This document shows, in pieces, positions 1 to 7,471 of a DNA stretch of 16,311 nt. This DNA comes from an uncultured Prevotella sp. GTDB taxonomy: Bacteria; Bacteroidota; Bacteroidia; Bacteroidales; Bacteroidaceae. How positions within the stretch are numbered: position 1 is the stretch's first letter; every line of letters begins with the position of its first letter. Made by a program: the position numbers and the translations under genes. Location: contig URSZ01000051.1 of NCBI GenBank assembly GCA_900550635.1, forward strand, positions 1-16,311. Direction: 5' to 3'. The notes under the pieces are model-generated. The model had not been told where the DNA came from. It did not search any database and was given only the letters and a program-made list of their open reading frames with translations.

Positions 1-227
1 GAGACGGCGACCCCGTACAAGCAGGAAAAGACATTAACGTGGAAATTGTGCACAAGGGCATAAACGTCGTTATCAATCCGAATGCCAAGCAGCAAAAGGA
101 AACCCTGCTGCAATCACTTGCAACCTTTGCCGTAGACCTGCAAACAAAAGGACTTGGATTCGCTACCAAGAACAATCCCCTCAGCGCTTTCAACAAAAAC
201 TTAAAAGAAAAGCTGCACAAAAAATAA
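1..227 (+). CDS. C-terminus of a probable diacylglycerol/lipid kinase (YegS/BmrU-like), 5' truncated
   Basis: The frame is open from base 3 to the TAA at 225-227, giving about 74 residues with no start inside the window, so this is the tail of a longer gene entering from the left. The visible sequence begins DGDPVQAGKDINVEIVHKG and continues into a hydrophobic beta strand (INVVINP). A DGEPV-type segment followed by short alternating strands is how the C-terminal beta-sandwich of the YegS/BmrU lipid kinase family usually ends. That family phosphorylates diacylglycerol or related lipids at the inner membrane. The last 40 residues (lysine-rich, ending LKEKLHKK) are an extension I do not recognise. 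The catalytic domain is outside the window, so the family call rests on one short motif; another beta-rich tail is possible. A terminator follows 53 bp after the stop. Confidence 0.5.
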   Translation, partial: DGDPVQAGKDINVEIVHKGINVVINPNAKQQKETLLQSLATFAVDLQTKGLGFATKNNPLSAFNKNLKEKLHKK

Positions 228-279
228 GGGCAGAACACCAGCCCTATACGTACAACACAATTTAAACAAATCAACACAC

Positions 280-312
280 AGCGGAAAGCATGTATCGCTT
301 TCCGCTTTTTTT
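280..312 (+). terminator. Intrinsic terminator after the lipid kinase gene
   Basis: A perfect 10-bp stem (AGCGGAAAGC at 280-289 pairing with GCTTTCCGCT at 297-306) closes a 7-base loop and runs straight into a T tract (306-312). It lies 53 bp after the upstream stop codon and is oriented for plus-strand transcription. Confidence 0.9.
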
Positions 313-348
313 GTCTGCATTATAAAACACGAAGTTTCACAAGGCCGA

Positions 349-412
349 AAATATGTCTGAGATATTTCAAAATATGTCAGACATATTTTAAAATAGGTCG
401 GACATATTTTTT
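349..412 (+). repeat. Tri-palindromic intergenic element, copy A
   Basis: Three tandem 19-bp units start at 349, 370 and 391 (21-bp period). Unit 1 is AAATATGTCTGAGATATTT, unit 2 is the perfect palindrome AAATATGTCAGACATATTT, and unit 3 is AAATAGGTCGGACATATTT. A T tract follows (407-412). Units 2 and 3 are reverse complements of each other at 17 of 19 positions, so the RNA could fold into one long AT-rich hairpin. Homologous copies lie at 7408-7471 (same orientation) and 11743-11801 (inverted). The degenerate positions of units 1 and 3 are shared with the inverted copy, showing common descent. Downstream bases to about 457, starting at CTCGCAGC, resemble the tail of the 7408 copy. Confidence 0.85.
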
Positions 413-479
413 CTTTGCTCGCAGCGGGGTTTGAAAATCTGGGAACCAGTTTCTTTCCCGAATACCATTTTATCCTTAA

Positions 480-538
480 TTCCTACGTAAAATTTTACGC
501 TCCGGTAATGCCTTTCCTACGTTTTTTTTAACGTAAGG
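480..538. repeat. Pair of short AT-rich palindromes downstream of ispF
   Basis: The sequence TTCCTACGT occurs at 480-488 and again at 514-522. Each copy leads into a small inverted repeat: the perfect 14-bp CGTAAAATTTTACG at 486-499, and an imperfect stem of CCTACGTT (516-523) with AACGTAAGG (530-538) around a T run. They lie 33-91 bp beyond the ispF stop and are the only structures seen at the 3' end of the T9SS operon. Neither is followed by a T tract on the minus strand, so a terminator role is unproven. Confidence 0.4.
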
Positions 539-570
539 TGCATACCGCGTCACGGCGTTGAATACGCGCA

Positions 571-1050
571 TTATTCCTTTTCCAAAAGCGCCACGGCATA
601 GGCGGCAATGCCTTCCTCGCGCCCGGTAAAGCCGAGACGTTCCGTTGTGGTAGCCTTTACCGACACGCAATCTTCGTCAACTTCCATTACGCTTGCTATG
701 CACTGCTGCATTTCGGAGATATGATTCTTCAATTTTGGTTTTTCCAGGCAAATGGTAATATCTACGTTACCTACGGAATAACCGCCCTCCTTGATTTTCT
801 GCATGACCGATTTAAGGAGTACCTTGCTGTCCGCTCCGCTATACTTATCGTCTGAATCGGGAAAGTGATAGCCGATGTCGCGCATTGAAGCAGCTCCGAG
901 AAGTGCGTCGCATAAAGCATGCAACGCCACATCAGCGTCGCTATGCCCAAGCAGCCCCTTTGAATAATCGAGTTTTATACCGCAGAGCCAAAGTTCGCGC
1001 CCTTCAACAAGACGATGTACATCAAAGCCGAGACCTATTCGTGTTTTCAT
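571..1050 (-). CDS. ispF: 2-C-methyl-D-erythritol 2,4-cyclodiphosphate synthase
   Basis: IspF converts 4-diphosphocytidyl-2-C-methyl-D-erythritol 2-phosphate to 2-C-methyl-D-erythritol 2,4-cyclodiphosphate with release of CMP, in the MEP isoprenoid pathway of the cytosol. The 159-residue product has the normal family length. Visible hallmarks are GFDVHRL near the N-terminus with metal ligands D10 and H12, the HSDAD segment (36-40), the third metal ligand H44, and the C-terminal ATTTERLGFTGREEGIAA block (133-150) that forms the CMP/diphosphate site. The ATG at 1050 begins the family's usual N-terminus. It is the last gene of the minus-strand operon, 11 bp after the porV stop, with no Shine-Dalgarno sequence. 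As I recall, ispF follows porU and porV in Porphyromonas gingivalis too, so the linkage is conserved although the functions look unrelated. All catalytic residues appear intact. Confidence 0.96.
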   Translation of the reverse strand: MKTRIGLGFDVHRLVEGRELWLCGIKLDYSKGLLGHSDADVALHALCDALLGAASMRDIGYHFPDSDDKYSGADSKVLLKSVMQKIKEGGYSVGNVDITICLEKPKLKNHISEMQQCIASVMEVDEDCVSVKATTTERLGFTGREEGIAAYAVALLEKE

Positions 1051-1061
1051 TGCTTATGTGT

Positions 1062-2213
1062 TTAACGCCTGCGCGAGAACAGGTCTTTAATACCGTCAAA
1101 ATCAAACGCGAGGGATACGCGCAATGTCTGGTCGAGCGGATTGCTTGCCGCTGTGGAAATTACATAACCTGCATCGAGCGAGAAAACATTCATTCTGAAA
1201 CCTGCACCAACCGTAAAGTACTTACAGTTACCTTTCATCTTGTTCTCGTCGTGATAACCTGCGCGCAACGTAAATTTATCGTTATAGGTGTATTCCACAC
1301 CAACGCTCCATTGTATTTCTTTGAGTTCCTCACTGAATCCGCCGGGAGCGTCGCCAAAGCTCTTGAAAATACCGGTTATCGGTGATTGGTCGTAATAGTC
1401 TTTCTGAAGACGTTCCTGGTACGCTTCGTCGGTTTCGTCATCCTCCTGCAAAGGCATTGTCGGCACAAGGAGCTTGTTTATGTCTGCGCTGAACGCTATT
1501 TTGTTGAACTCGTTTATCGGCACCAGATAATTCACGCCCAAGCGTAAATTCGTGGGGATGAAATAGGAGTTTTCATCTCCGTACTTTATTTTACTACCTA
1601 TATTGCTTATGTTCAAACCGAAAGCCAGCAGGCATTCCCTGCTGCCCATTATTACGTAATTATTATAATACATGGCTATATCGGCAGCAAAGGCAGAACC
1701 GGGCGAAGTGTCATCGCTATAATTGCCGCTAAGGTCGGAATAAATGTAACGCAATGAAATAGCTGCCGAGAACGTCTCGCTAAGCATTCGCGACACACCC
1801 ACGTCGAAACTTAACTCATACGGCTTTATTGTCATGTTGTCGCCGGCGTCTACCTCACCAAGCGAAAAATAACGCAACGAGGAACTGATTGCCGTATAAT
1901 CGCCCAAACGGGTATAACCTGCCACATAAGCCAAGCCTATGTCGTTTACAAGTTTCCTCAACCATGGAGTATAGTTAATGGCCAAACCTGCACGACTAAT
2001 GGCAAACGGATATTTTGCAGGGTTCCACGCCTGTGAGTTTGCGTCCGGTTCGGTAGCAGCACCTATATCGCCCATACCTCCGGAGCGGGCATCCGGCCCA
2101 ATCTTCAGAGAATTTACCGCCGTACTAACGGGATTGAACTGTTCTTTTTGGGCATTTGAGGGAACTACTGCCGCCACTACGAGCAGCAGCGTTAATAATA
2201 TCCTATATTTCAT
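1062..2213 (-). CDS. porV: T9SS outer-membrane protein PorV (LptO)
   Basis: PorV is a FadL-like beta-barrel of the type IX secretion system. It binds the C-terminal domain of secreted cargo and shuttles it from the translocon to the attachment complex containing PorU. I chose the ATG at 2213, giving 383 residues that begin MKYRILLTLLLVVAAVV and end a signal peptide at PSNA before QKEQ. A start at 2249 would add 12 residues ahead of the signal peptide, which is unlikely. After the signal comes a conserved N-terminal block (SLKIGPDARSGGMGDIGAAT, then the NSQAWNPAKYPFA segment) typical of PorV, followed by alternating amphipathic strands and a C-terminal strand LRVSLAFDFD. It lies 42 bp after porU and 11 bp before ispF. 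The pairing with porU strongly supports PorV over its paralogue PorQ. Confidence 0.93.
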   Translation of the reverse strand: MKYRILLTLLLVVAAVVPSNAQKEQFNPVSTAVNSLKIGPDARSGGMGDIGAATEPDANSQAWNPAKYPFAISRAGLAINYTPWLRKLVNDIGLAYVAGYTRLGDYTAISSSLRYFSLGEVDAGDNMTIKPYELSFDVGVSRMLSETFSAAISLRYIYSDLSGNYSDDTSPGSAFAADIAMYYNNYVIMGSRECLLAFGLNISNIGSKIKYGDENSYFIPTNLRLGVNYLVPINEFNKIAFSADINKLLVPTMPLQEDDETDEAYQERLQKDYYDQSPITGIFKSFGDAPGGFSEELKEIQWSVGVEYTYNDKFTLRAGYHDENKMKGNCKYFTVGAGFRMNVFSLDAGYVISTAASNPLDQTLRVSLAFDFDGIKDLFSRRR

Positions 2214-2255
2214 ATTGTTCAAGAGATTTATCAAATTAATAAACTGCAAGCGGGT

Positions 2256-5200
2256 TTATTTATTGTTCAGAATTATCAATTTCTTGGTTTTTGAACTCGT
2301 TCGTCCGCCGTTTTCAGAAACCGACACCCTATACAAATACAAACCTCCGGGCAGTCTTGCTCCGCTGGAATTTGTAAGATTCCACTCCAATTGATAATAC
2401 CCGTCTTCGCTCTGTCCTGCGGCTGTTGTTTCATAAACAATTTGCCCCATCGTATTGTAAACCTGCACATGGAATCGCATATCGCTCTGCGGACGGTCGT
2501 AATATATTTGCATGTGCGTAGTCAGAGTTGCAGGATTCGGACTACACGTTATATCCAGTATTTCCGGTTTAAGCCCCCTCACAGCAACAAAGTTCAACAT
2601 CTGCGAGGATGAATTTCCCATCATATCCCAGGCACGGAACACCAACCTGTGTTTGCCCGGCTCTAACTCTGGAATAGAAAAGCGTACACGACCCTTTGTA
2701 TATGTACCGAACTCGTTCGTATAATAGTCGTTAAGTACGTAAGATGTAGTGCCGTCTATTATAAGTTCCAAATCATGCCCTACTCCACTGCCAGTTGCAT
2801 TTATTCCGTCGGAGTCTTCCATTAAAGCCACAAAATAAGGAGTGAGGTTTGTTTTGCCACCGTCCTGGAAATCCGGATTATTCAAATAAACATACATCAT
2901 CGGTCCGACGCTGTCGGGATTTAAGGACTCGGATGAATTAATTGAGAAAGAAGAACTATATCCATGCGCTTCTGTCTCATGGTCATTTGAAACAGAATAA
3001 AGGCTCATCAAGCACGTTTCATCTGAATAACTGGCATCAATCGAAACGGGGAAACTGAATGAAAAGCGGCCGCCGGTTACCGAGTCTGTACCTTCGAACA
3101 GTCGTCGCGTTCTGTCATAAAAAGTGAAAGGATCTAAACCGTTTCCCGCGTTGTCATTGCAAGTTATCAACTCTTTTTTATCATATGCTGTAGCATTGAC
3201 TACCCCATTATAATTTTCGATTGTATTTCCATAAGTATTAACAATACGACCTGAAATTCTTGCTACACTACCGGCGGGCAGATTCACTACTGAATTCCCC
3301 AAACGTTTCCCATTGATACTGTCTATCACCAATCTTTCGGTTGGAAACATAAGCTTCAGCGCGGGGTCGCCGGTAAGTACGTATTTCAGTTTGTTTATAG
3401 TTCTGTCACTCATGTTCGAAGACGTGACCAAAGAGCATTTTGCCTGTGTTAGAGCCTTACCCATGGGCATTGGTTTCCCGCCGTCGCCATTCAAAAGATT
3501 TTCCATCAAATACGTGTTAAGGTATCTGTTACGCGTAGAATAAACCGAGCGAGTTGCGCTTATAAAAGCAACAGCTCCCCCATCAGGATTCAGCAAAGCA
3601 GCCTCGCCTATAGTCTCTTCGTGCGAATCGAATGGTGTTACCTCGCACGAAGAAAAAATCCAAAGCGGCAGATTCTTTGACCTGCACTCCTTGAAATCAT
3701 TTAACATCAAAACTTTCTCATGAGAAACTGATGCCGGCGCGCCATGTCCAGTATAATTCATAATTAAAGCTCCATTCTGCATATAGCTTTTAAGCAGCTT
3801 TGTTATTTCGGGATAGGAATTGCCGGTTGATGTTTTCTCCACCTGGTACGCGTCCCAATATATACGACGCACATTATAATCAGGATGTCTGCTTTCTATC
3901 CAAGAGGCAATGCTTTCCGCGTCAGACATAAGGGAGTTGCTATCTACGTCATCGTCGCCCATCATGCAAATTACATTTTTCCAGGCTCCGACGTTTTTAT
4001 TGTTCATATAATCTATGGTTTTATCTACCATAATCTTTGCTTCGGCCTCGGTCGTTACGGGAAACCTTCCTATATATATATCCAGCTTGTCGTATGACAG
4101 GTTTTCGCCTTCGCCGTCATCAAGGACTCCAAAGAAGTCATCTGTCACATAGCTTGACACCTCATTTGTTGAATTCCACGATTCGTAGCACAACAAATAA
4201 TCATCAGGCGAGCTATTCCTCCAGTCTTGCGTAACCATGCGGTTGTCCCACGCGGCGTCGCCGAATAAAAGTAAGAACTTAGGCATGTCATTTTCTGAGC
4301 CGGCCTTGTCGTAAAGCATTTTCAAATAACGCCTGTAAGCCATTGCGTCGGGCGTTCCCGATGAAAATTCGTTATACAATTCATCTGCCCTGACAAGACG
4401 TATCCTCAAGCTGTCGTTCGTCACGTGCGCGTCAATAAGGCGTTGCGCCTGCGACATAAGTTTTCCGCTTTTCGGAACGATGACCACCATATCATAAGAC
4501 TCGTCAGCATGTAAATCCTGATTTTTCACATGTTCTACAAACGTTGGCGTTGGAAACGTAGCAGAAGTATTTACTACGACATAGCGTTCAGAAGCCTCAG
4601 GAAGAGTTACATTCAGCGTATTCCCGTTTAGCGTACCTACGATATTCTCCTGCGGCCTTCCGGCCTTCCCTATTCTCCACACTTTAGTATCACTGTTTGC
4701 AGACGAAATGGAATAAACCCCTGACGAATTGTTTTCCGGGTCGCTCATTACAAAGAAAGAAGACGACAGTTTCAAGTTCCTTTCATAATTCAAAGCGATG
4801 TAATCAAGGCGCGCTGAATGCCCCGATGTCGTTACGAAATGCACATCATTTGCGCCTTGCAAAATTCGTGTGCTATAAGTTTTTTCTACCAAACGTGCCC
4901 TGTTGCCCTGCTCCCCGTAATTTGTGTTATTCAGCAACGGGATGTTCATAGTACCGAGTTTGGATGAATTAAGCTGCACATCTACATTAGTTGCAGCCGA
5001 GGTATTTGCCGCCGTAAAGACAACAGTTACATAAGCCGTGCTTTCCTCTTTTGCGTCGGGGGCAGATATTTGATATGTTCGCGAATTACCGTTTGCAAAA
5101 TCATAACTGTCAAAAAACTGCTGTCCGCTCGTATACCAACTGAAAGCGTCTTCCTCGTACAAGGCATGCGATTTCACAGAAGTGCGCACGTTTGTATTGC

Positions 5201-6095
5201 TTGCATTCGCCGTCACATCCTGCATTACGGTCGGAGAATCGCCCTCGGTCAGGAAATAATACGAGTAGCTTGAATAAGGATTATTCACATGCCTCCATTT
5301 CCCTTTTACGTAAATCCATTTCGTAACACCCTCTGCAAAGAACAAAATCTTTGAGCCGTCGCGATACAACGGTATTTCCTGCAAATCGTCATAATTGCGG
5401 TTCTCGCCCGAATATGTTATTACGGAATCTTGCACTAGTCCTCCGTAGCCGTATAATTTAACTCGCGAAGGGTCTGAGAAACCAACAGAAGAAAGAAATG
5501 ATTTGGTCAAAGAGTACACGCCTTCCGAATTCACACGGATTTTCACCCAGCGGCCACTGGAAAGAACGGAATGCTCTGCATAACGTGAGCCCGTACTACT
5601 TAAAGCCCTTGTAACTGCACGGGTCGAAAGCGATTGTCCGGGCTGACCAATAAATGAATCCGTTAAATTATCCGTAACGCGATAAACAGCCAGTTTGCAA
5701 CTCACAACACGGTAATAGCTGCCTTTCCGCTTAACAATAGGCACAAACGACACATCCAGTTTTCCTACCTTGCGCTCTATTGCAAAATGGCATTCTATAT
5801 CAAGATTCTCGCCTATGTTTTTGGCGATTTTTTTTATACGTTTCGTTTCCTCTGCGGTAAGGCGTTTATACTCCGGATATTCTGCCACAACTTTGAACGA
5901 ATCCCGAAACGAAGCCTGTCCGACACTTATTTGCGTTGCAAACACGGGCAGCGTGGTTGTCACGGCATGTTTCTTTTCATCTATGCTTACAAACACGCCT
6001 TCGCCAACGGTCCTTATGGTATCGCCGCCCGTTCCGGCAAACGCCCCCTGGCAAAAAAGCAACGTGAATAACGCTATTATATATATGTGTTTCAT
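2256..6095 (-). CDS. porU: T9SS sortase PorU, gingipain-type (C25) cysteine peptidase
   Basis: PorU sits on the cell surface bound to PorV, cleaves the C-terminal signal of T9SS cargo and joins the cargo to lipopolysaccharide. The 1279-residue product starts with a signal peptide (MKHIYIIALFTLLFCQGAFA). A long beta-rich N-terminal region (about 20-520) precedes the C25 peptidase domain (about 530-920), marked by YDMVVIVPKSG, FLLLFGDAAWDNR and KLDIYIGRFPV. The catalytic histidine is H784 in NYTGHGAP and the nucleophile C817 in LWIFSSCEVTPFD, so the active site looks intact. An Ig-like segment follows, and the last roughly 95 residues form a T9SS C-terminal domain (SPNPATLTTHMQ, NTMGQIVYE, LPGGLYLYRVSV, KKLIIL). 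In P. gingivalis PorU keeps this domain uncleaved. It starts 13 bp after the stop of the FAH-fold gene and is co-transcribed with porV. Confidence 0.96.
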   Translation of the reverse strand: MKHIYIIALFTLLFCQGAFAGTGGDTIRTVGEGVFVSIDEKKHAVTTTLPVFATQISVGQASFRDSFKVVAEYPEYKRLTAEETKRIKKIAKNIGENLDIECHFAIERKVGKLDVSFVPIVKRKGSYYRVVSCKLAVYRVTDNLTDSFIGQPGQSLSTRAVTRALSSTGSRYAEHSVLSSGRWVKIRVNSEGVYSLTKSFLSSVGFSDPSRVKLYGYGGLVQDSVITYSGENRNYDDLQEIPLYRDGSKILFFAEGVTKWIYVKGKWRHVNNPYSSYSYYFLTEGDSPTVMQDVTANASNTNVRTSVKSHALYEEDAFSWYTSGQQFFDSYDFANGNSRTYQISAPDAKEESTAYVTVVFTAANTSAATNVDVQLNSSKLGTMNIPLLNNTNYGEQGNRARLVEKTYSTRILQGANDVHFVTTSGHSARLDYIALNYERNLKLSSSFFVMSDPENNSSGVYSISSANSDTKVWRIGKAGRPQENIVGTLNGNTLNVTLPEASERYVVVNTSATFPTPTFVEHVKNQDLHADESYDMVVIVPKSGKLMSQAQRLIDAHVTNDSLRIRLVRADELYNEFSSGTPDAMAYRRYLKMLYDKAGSENDMPKFLLLFGDAAWDNRMVTQDWRNSSPDDYLLCYESWNSTNEVSSYVTDDFFGVLDDGEGENLSYDKLDIYIGRFPVTTEAEAKIMVDKTIDYMNNKNVGAWKNVICMMGDDDVDSNSLMSDAESIASWIESRHPDYNVRRIYWDAYQVEKTSTGNSYPEITKLLKSYMQNGALIMNYTGHGAPASVSHEKVLMLNDFKECRSKNLPLWIFSSCEVTPFDSHEETIGEAALLNPDGGAVAFISATRSVYSTRNRYLNTYLMENLLNGDGGKPMPMGKALTQAKCSLVTSSNMSDRTINKLKYVLTGDPALKLMFPTERLVIDSINGKRLGNSVVNLPAGSVARISGRIVNTYGNTIENYNGVVNATAYDKKELITCNDNAGNGLDPFTFYDRTRRLFEGTDSVTGGRFSFSFPVSIDASYSDETCLMSLYSVSNDHETEAHGYSSSFSINSSESLNPDSVGPMMYVYLNNPDFQDGGKTNLTPYFVALMEDSDGINATGSGVGHDLELIIDGTTSYVLNDYYTNEFGTYTKGRVRFSIPELEPGKHRLVFRAWDMMGNSSSQMLNFVAVRGLKPEILDITCSPNPATLTTHMQIYYDRPQSDMRFHVQVYNTMGQIVYETTAAGQSEDGYYQLEWNLTNSSGARLPGGLYLYRVSVSENGGRTSSKTKKLIILNNK

Positions 6096-6108
6096 TAAAG
6101 GATACAGA

Positions 6109-6723
6109 CTATTTTACATTAAACTCCAACACGTCATCGCCGTTGATATATCCCACGTAATGGGTATCGGGCCGTGCGTCGAGCATTTTACCGTATACGG
6201 GCAATAGCAGCACATCGCCTTGTCTTATCATATAATACCTGCTTACGTATGCAACGGCATGCGCAACGGCGGGTATCAAATCTGTAAACTGCACAGAAGC
6301 CACCTTTTCCCCTTCTACCTCTAAACTAATATTGTAATTATCCGCCGGAGTATCCCCCGTCTCAACGAACCTGCCTATAACCGCCGACCCATCAAAACTC
6401 ACTGCCACATCCCAGGGCAGCCCCTTAAGTGACAGTTCATTTCGCAAATCGTTAAGTTCGAACCTCATTCCAACGGTAAGAGCGTCGAAATAACGCGGGG
6501 CAAAACGTTCCGGTATGCTCTTACCCAAACGGCATATTCTTGCCGCAACACAGCAACACGCTTTGCAACTGCCGCCGTAATCGGGTACGAACATCGGTTT
6601 TCCATGTGTCAGCAACGACGTATCAGCCAATGTATATACCGACATGTCCTGAACACGCTTTAATAACGAATTATCCGTTATATTATTGCTTTGCGCTAAT
6701 GGCTCGACTATTATAACTTTCAT
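6109..6723 (-). CDS. FAH-fold protein lacking metal and catalytic residues (probable pseudoenzyme)
   Basis: This 204-residue protein belongs to the fumarylacetoacetate hydrolase (FAH) family, whose members are metal-dependent C-C hydrolases or decarboxylases. The fold is visible from GKPMFVPDYGG, RICRLGKSIPERF, RYFDALTVG, LKGLPWDVAVSFDGSAVIG and the closing GDDVLEF. Compared from memory with human FAHD1, the three metal ligands (E71, E73, D102) correspond to K, C and R here. The lid lysine (K123) is V, and the N-terminal NY..H..E lid is replaced by EPLAQSNN. The ligand loop has become cysteine-rich (SCKACCCVAARIC). I chose the ATG at 6723 because MKVIIVEPL matches the family start; the ATG at 6747 would overlap the promoter -7 box. 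It is the first gene of the T9SS operon, and as I recall P. gingivalis also has an FAH-family gene next to porU. Its function is unknown; an enzymatic role is doubtful. Confidence 0.75.
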   Translation of the reverse strand: MKVIIVEPLAQSNNITDNSLLKRVQDMSVYTLADTSLLTHGKPMFVPDYGGSCKACCCVAARICRLGKSIPERFAPRYFDALTVGMRFELNDLRNELSLKGLPWDVAVSFDGSAVIGRFVETGDTPADNYNISLEVEGEKVASVQFTDLIPAVAHAVAYVSRYYMIRQGDVLLLPVYGKMLDARPDTHYVGYINGDDVLEFNVK

Positions 6724-6746
6724 GTGCTGCAATAAAAAATACCACA

Positions 6747-6754
6747 CAAAGGTA
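6747..6754 (-). promoter_or_regulatory. Probable -7 box of the T9SS operon
   Basis: On the minus strand the bases read TACCTTTG, a perfect match to the Bacteroidota -7 consensus TAnnTTTG. Transcription would start near 6740, leaving a leader of about 17 nt before the ATG at 6723. No good -33 TTTG element is seen. Confidence 0.55.
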
Positions 6755-6828
6755 ATATTTTTAGCGCGAGTTCCGTAATTGCCTTAAATTTATTCGTCGG
6801 AACACACTGGCTAATAATACAATTGTTT

Positions 6829-6836
6829 TAAATTTG
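6829..6836 (+). promoter_or_regulatory. Probable -7 box for the small divergent gene
   Basis: TAAATTTG matches the Bacteroidota TAnnTTTG consensus. The start site would be near 6843 and the leader about 60 nt, AT-rich and without a Shine-Dalgarno sequence. No clear -33 element is present. The 180-bp region 6724-6903 therefore carries divergent promoters about 100 bp apart. Confidence 0.45.
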
Positions 6837-6903
6837 AATGCAAAATTCAAGTTACCAAACAAGCTATATAAGAAATTATAACATTTAATACTTGGACACA
6901 TAT

Positions 6904-7287
6904 ATGGAGAAATCAAAGAAAATCCCCGGAACGGACATACTCGTTTTAGAGGAATTCATTGCCAGCTCCGACGACGACATGGAAATTCACGCCAGTGTGG
7001 CAGCTGGTTTTGACACACGGAAAAGCCTTGTGGTTAGACTTAAATATACTGATTACGATTTCCGGAAAAACAGCTACACACAATCTGCCGTAATAGACGA
7101 AGAAGAAGCCTGGCTACTATCCAAGACATTAGGAACAAGGCTAACAAACATACCCAAGTTGTTGTCGGAAAAATTCGGAGACCAAACATCCACACAGTTG
7201 CTGCCTTCGGATGTTGAAGATATATTTAAGGATATTCTCGACTTTATCATAGACTCCGGCGGGCACTACAATATAAAAAAGGATTAG
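6904..7287 (+). CDS. Uncharacterised small soluble protein (127 aa)
   Basis: I do not recognise a family. The ATG at 6904 gives 127 residues starting MEKSKKIPGTDILVLEEF; an in-frame TTG at 6892 would add four residues and is less likely. The protein has no signal peptide and no membrane segment and is mildly acidic overall (about 24 D/E against 16 K/R). Its composition suits a small folded alpha/beta cytosolic protein: alternating strands (DILVLEEFI, KSLVVRLKY), then helices (DEEEAWLLSKTLGTRL and DVEDIFKDILDFII). It ends with a polar GGHYNIKKD tail. It is transcribed divergently from the T9SS operon, with a promoter-like box 68 bp upstream. The next gene lies 472 bp away, so it appears monocistronic. 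Codon use and length support a real gene. Confidence 0.7.
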   Translation: MEKSKKIPGTDILVLEEFIASSDDDMEIHASVAAGFDTRKSLVVRLKYTDYDFRKNSYTQSAVIDEEEAWLLSKTLGTRLTNIPKLLSEKFGDQTSTQLLPSDVEDIFKDILDFIIDSGGHYNIKKD

Positions 7288-7407
7288 GCACACAAACGCT
7301 GCCCCATAAAGCCGAATAATCGCCGAGACGTAAAAAACAGACAAAAAACGCATAGCAATACAACACTTTCTGAAACGGTCTTTTACATCCGGTTTTCAGA
7401 CAGCGAA

Positions 7408-7471
7408 AAATATGTCTGAAATATTTCGAAATATGTCTGACATATTTTAAAATATGTCAGACATATTTTTT
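7408..7471 (+). repeat. Tri-palindromic intergenic element, copy B
   Basis: Units start at 7408 (AAATATGTCTGAAATATTT), 7429 (AAATATGTCTGACATATTT) and 7450 (AAATATGTCAGACATATTT), again with a 21-bp period, and run into T bases to 7471. Units 2 and 3 plus the TA spacer make a perfect 40-bp inverted repeat (7429-7468), the cleanest of the three elements. As RNA this could form an 18-bp stem with a 4-base loop followed by Us. The array begins 120 bp after the stop of the 6904 gene; copy A begins 121 bp after its upstream stop. The tail from CTCGCAGC (7478) resembles that of copy A. Confidence 0.88.

Larger units (their letters stand above)
228..570. other. 343-bp intergenic region between convergent genes
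   Basis: This gap separates the end of the lipid kinase gene (plus strand) from the end of ispF (minus strand). It holds, in order, a strong terminator (280-312), a tri-palindromic repeat element (349-412), a degenerate tail shared with the second copy of that element (about 413-457), and two short AT-rich palindromes (about 480-538). I see no convincing gene on either strand; the short open frames here lack coding character. Confidence 0.7.

Noticed and set aside
349..412. CRISPR-like array, because of regular 21-bp spaced repeats
   Set aside because: Only three units, two-base spacers and internal palindromes; no variable spacers and no cas genes nearby.
486..538. Intrinsic terminator for the T9SS operon after ispF
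   Set aside because: Small AT-rich palindromes are present, but neither is followed by a T tract on the minus strand, so they are recorded only as repeats.
885..1385. 166-codon plus-strand open frame over ispF/porV
   Set aside because: Antisense shadow of two strongly supported genes; product is Arg/Cys-rich without motifs.
2214..2249. Upstream start for porV at 2249
   Set aside because: It would put 12 residues before a well-formed signal peptide; the ATG at 2213 gives a normal signal peptide.
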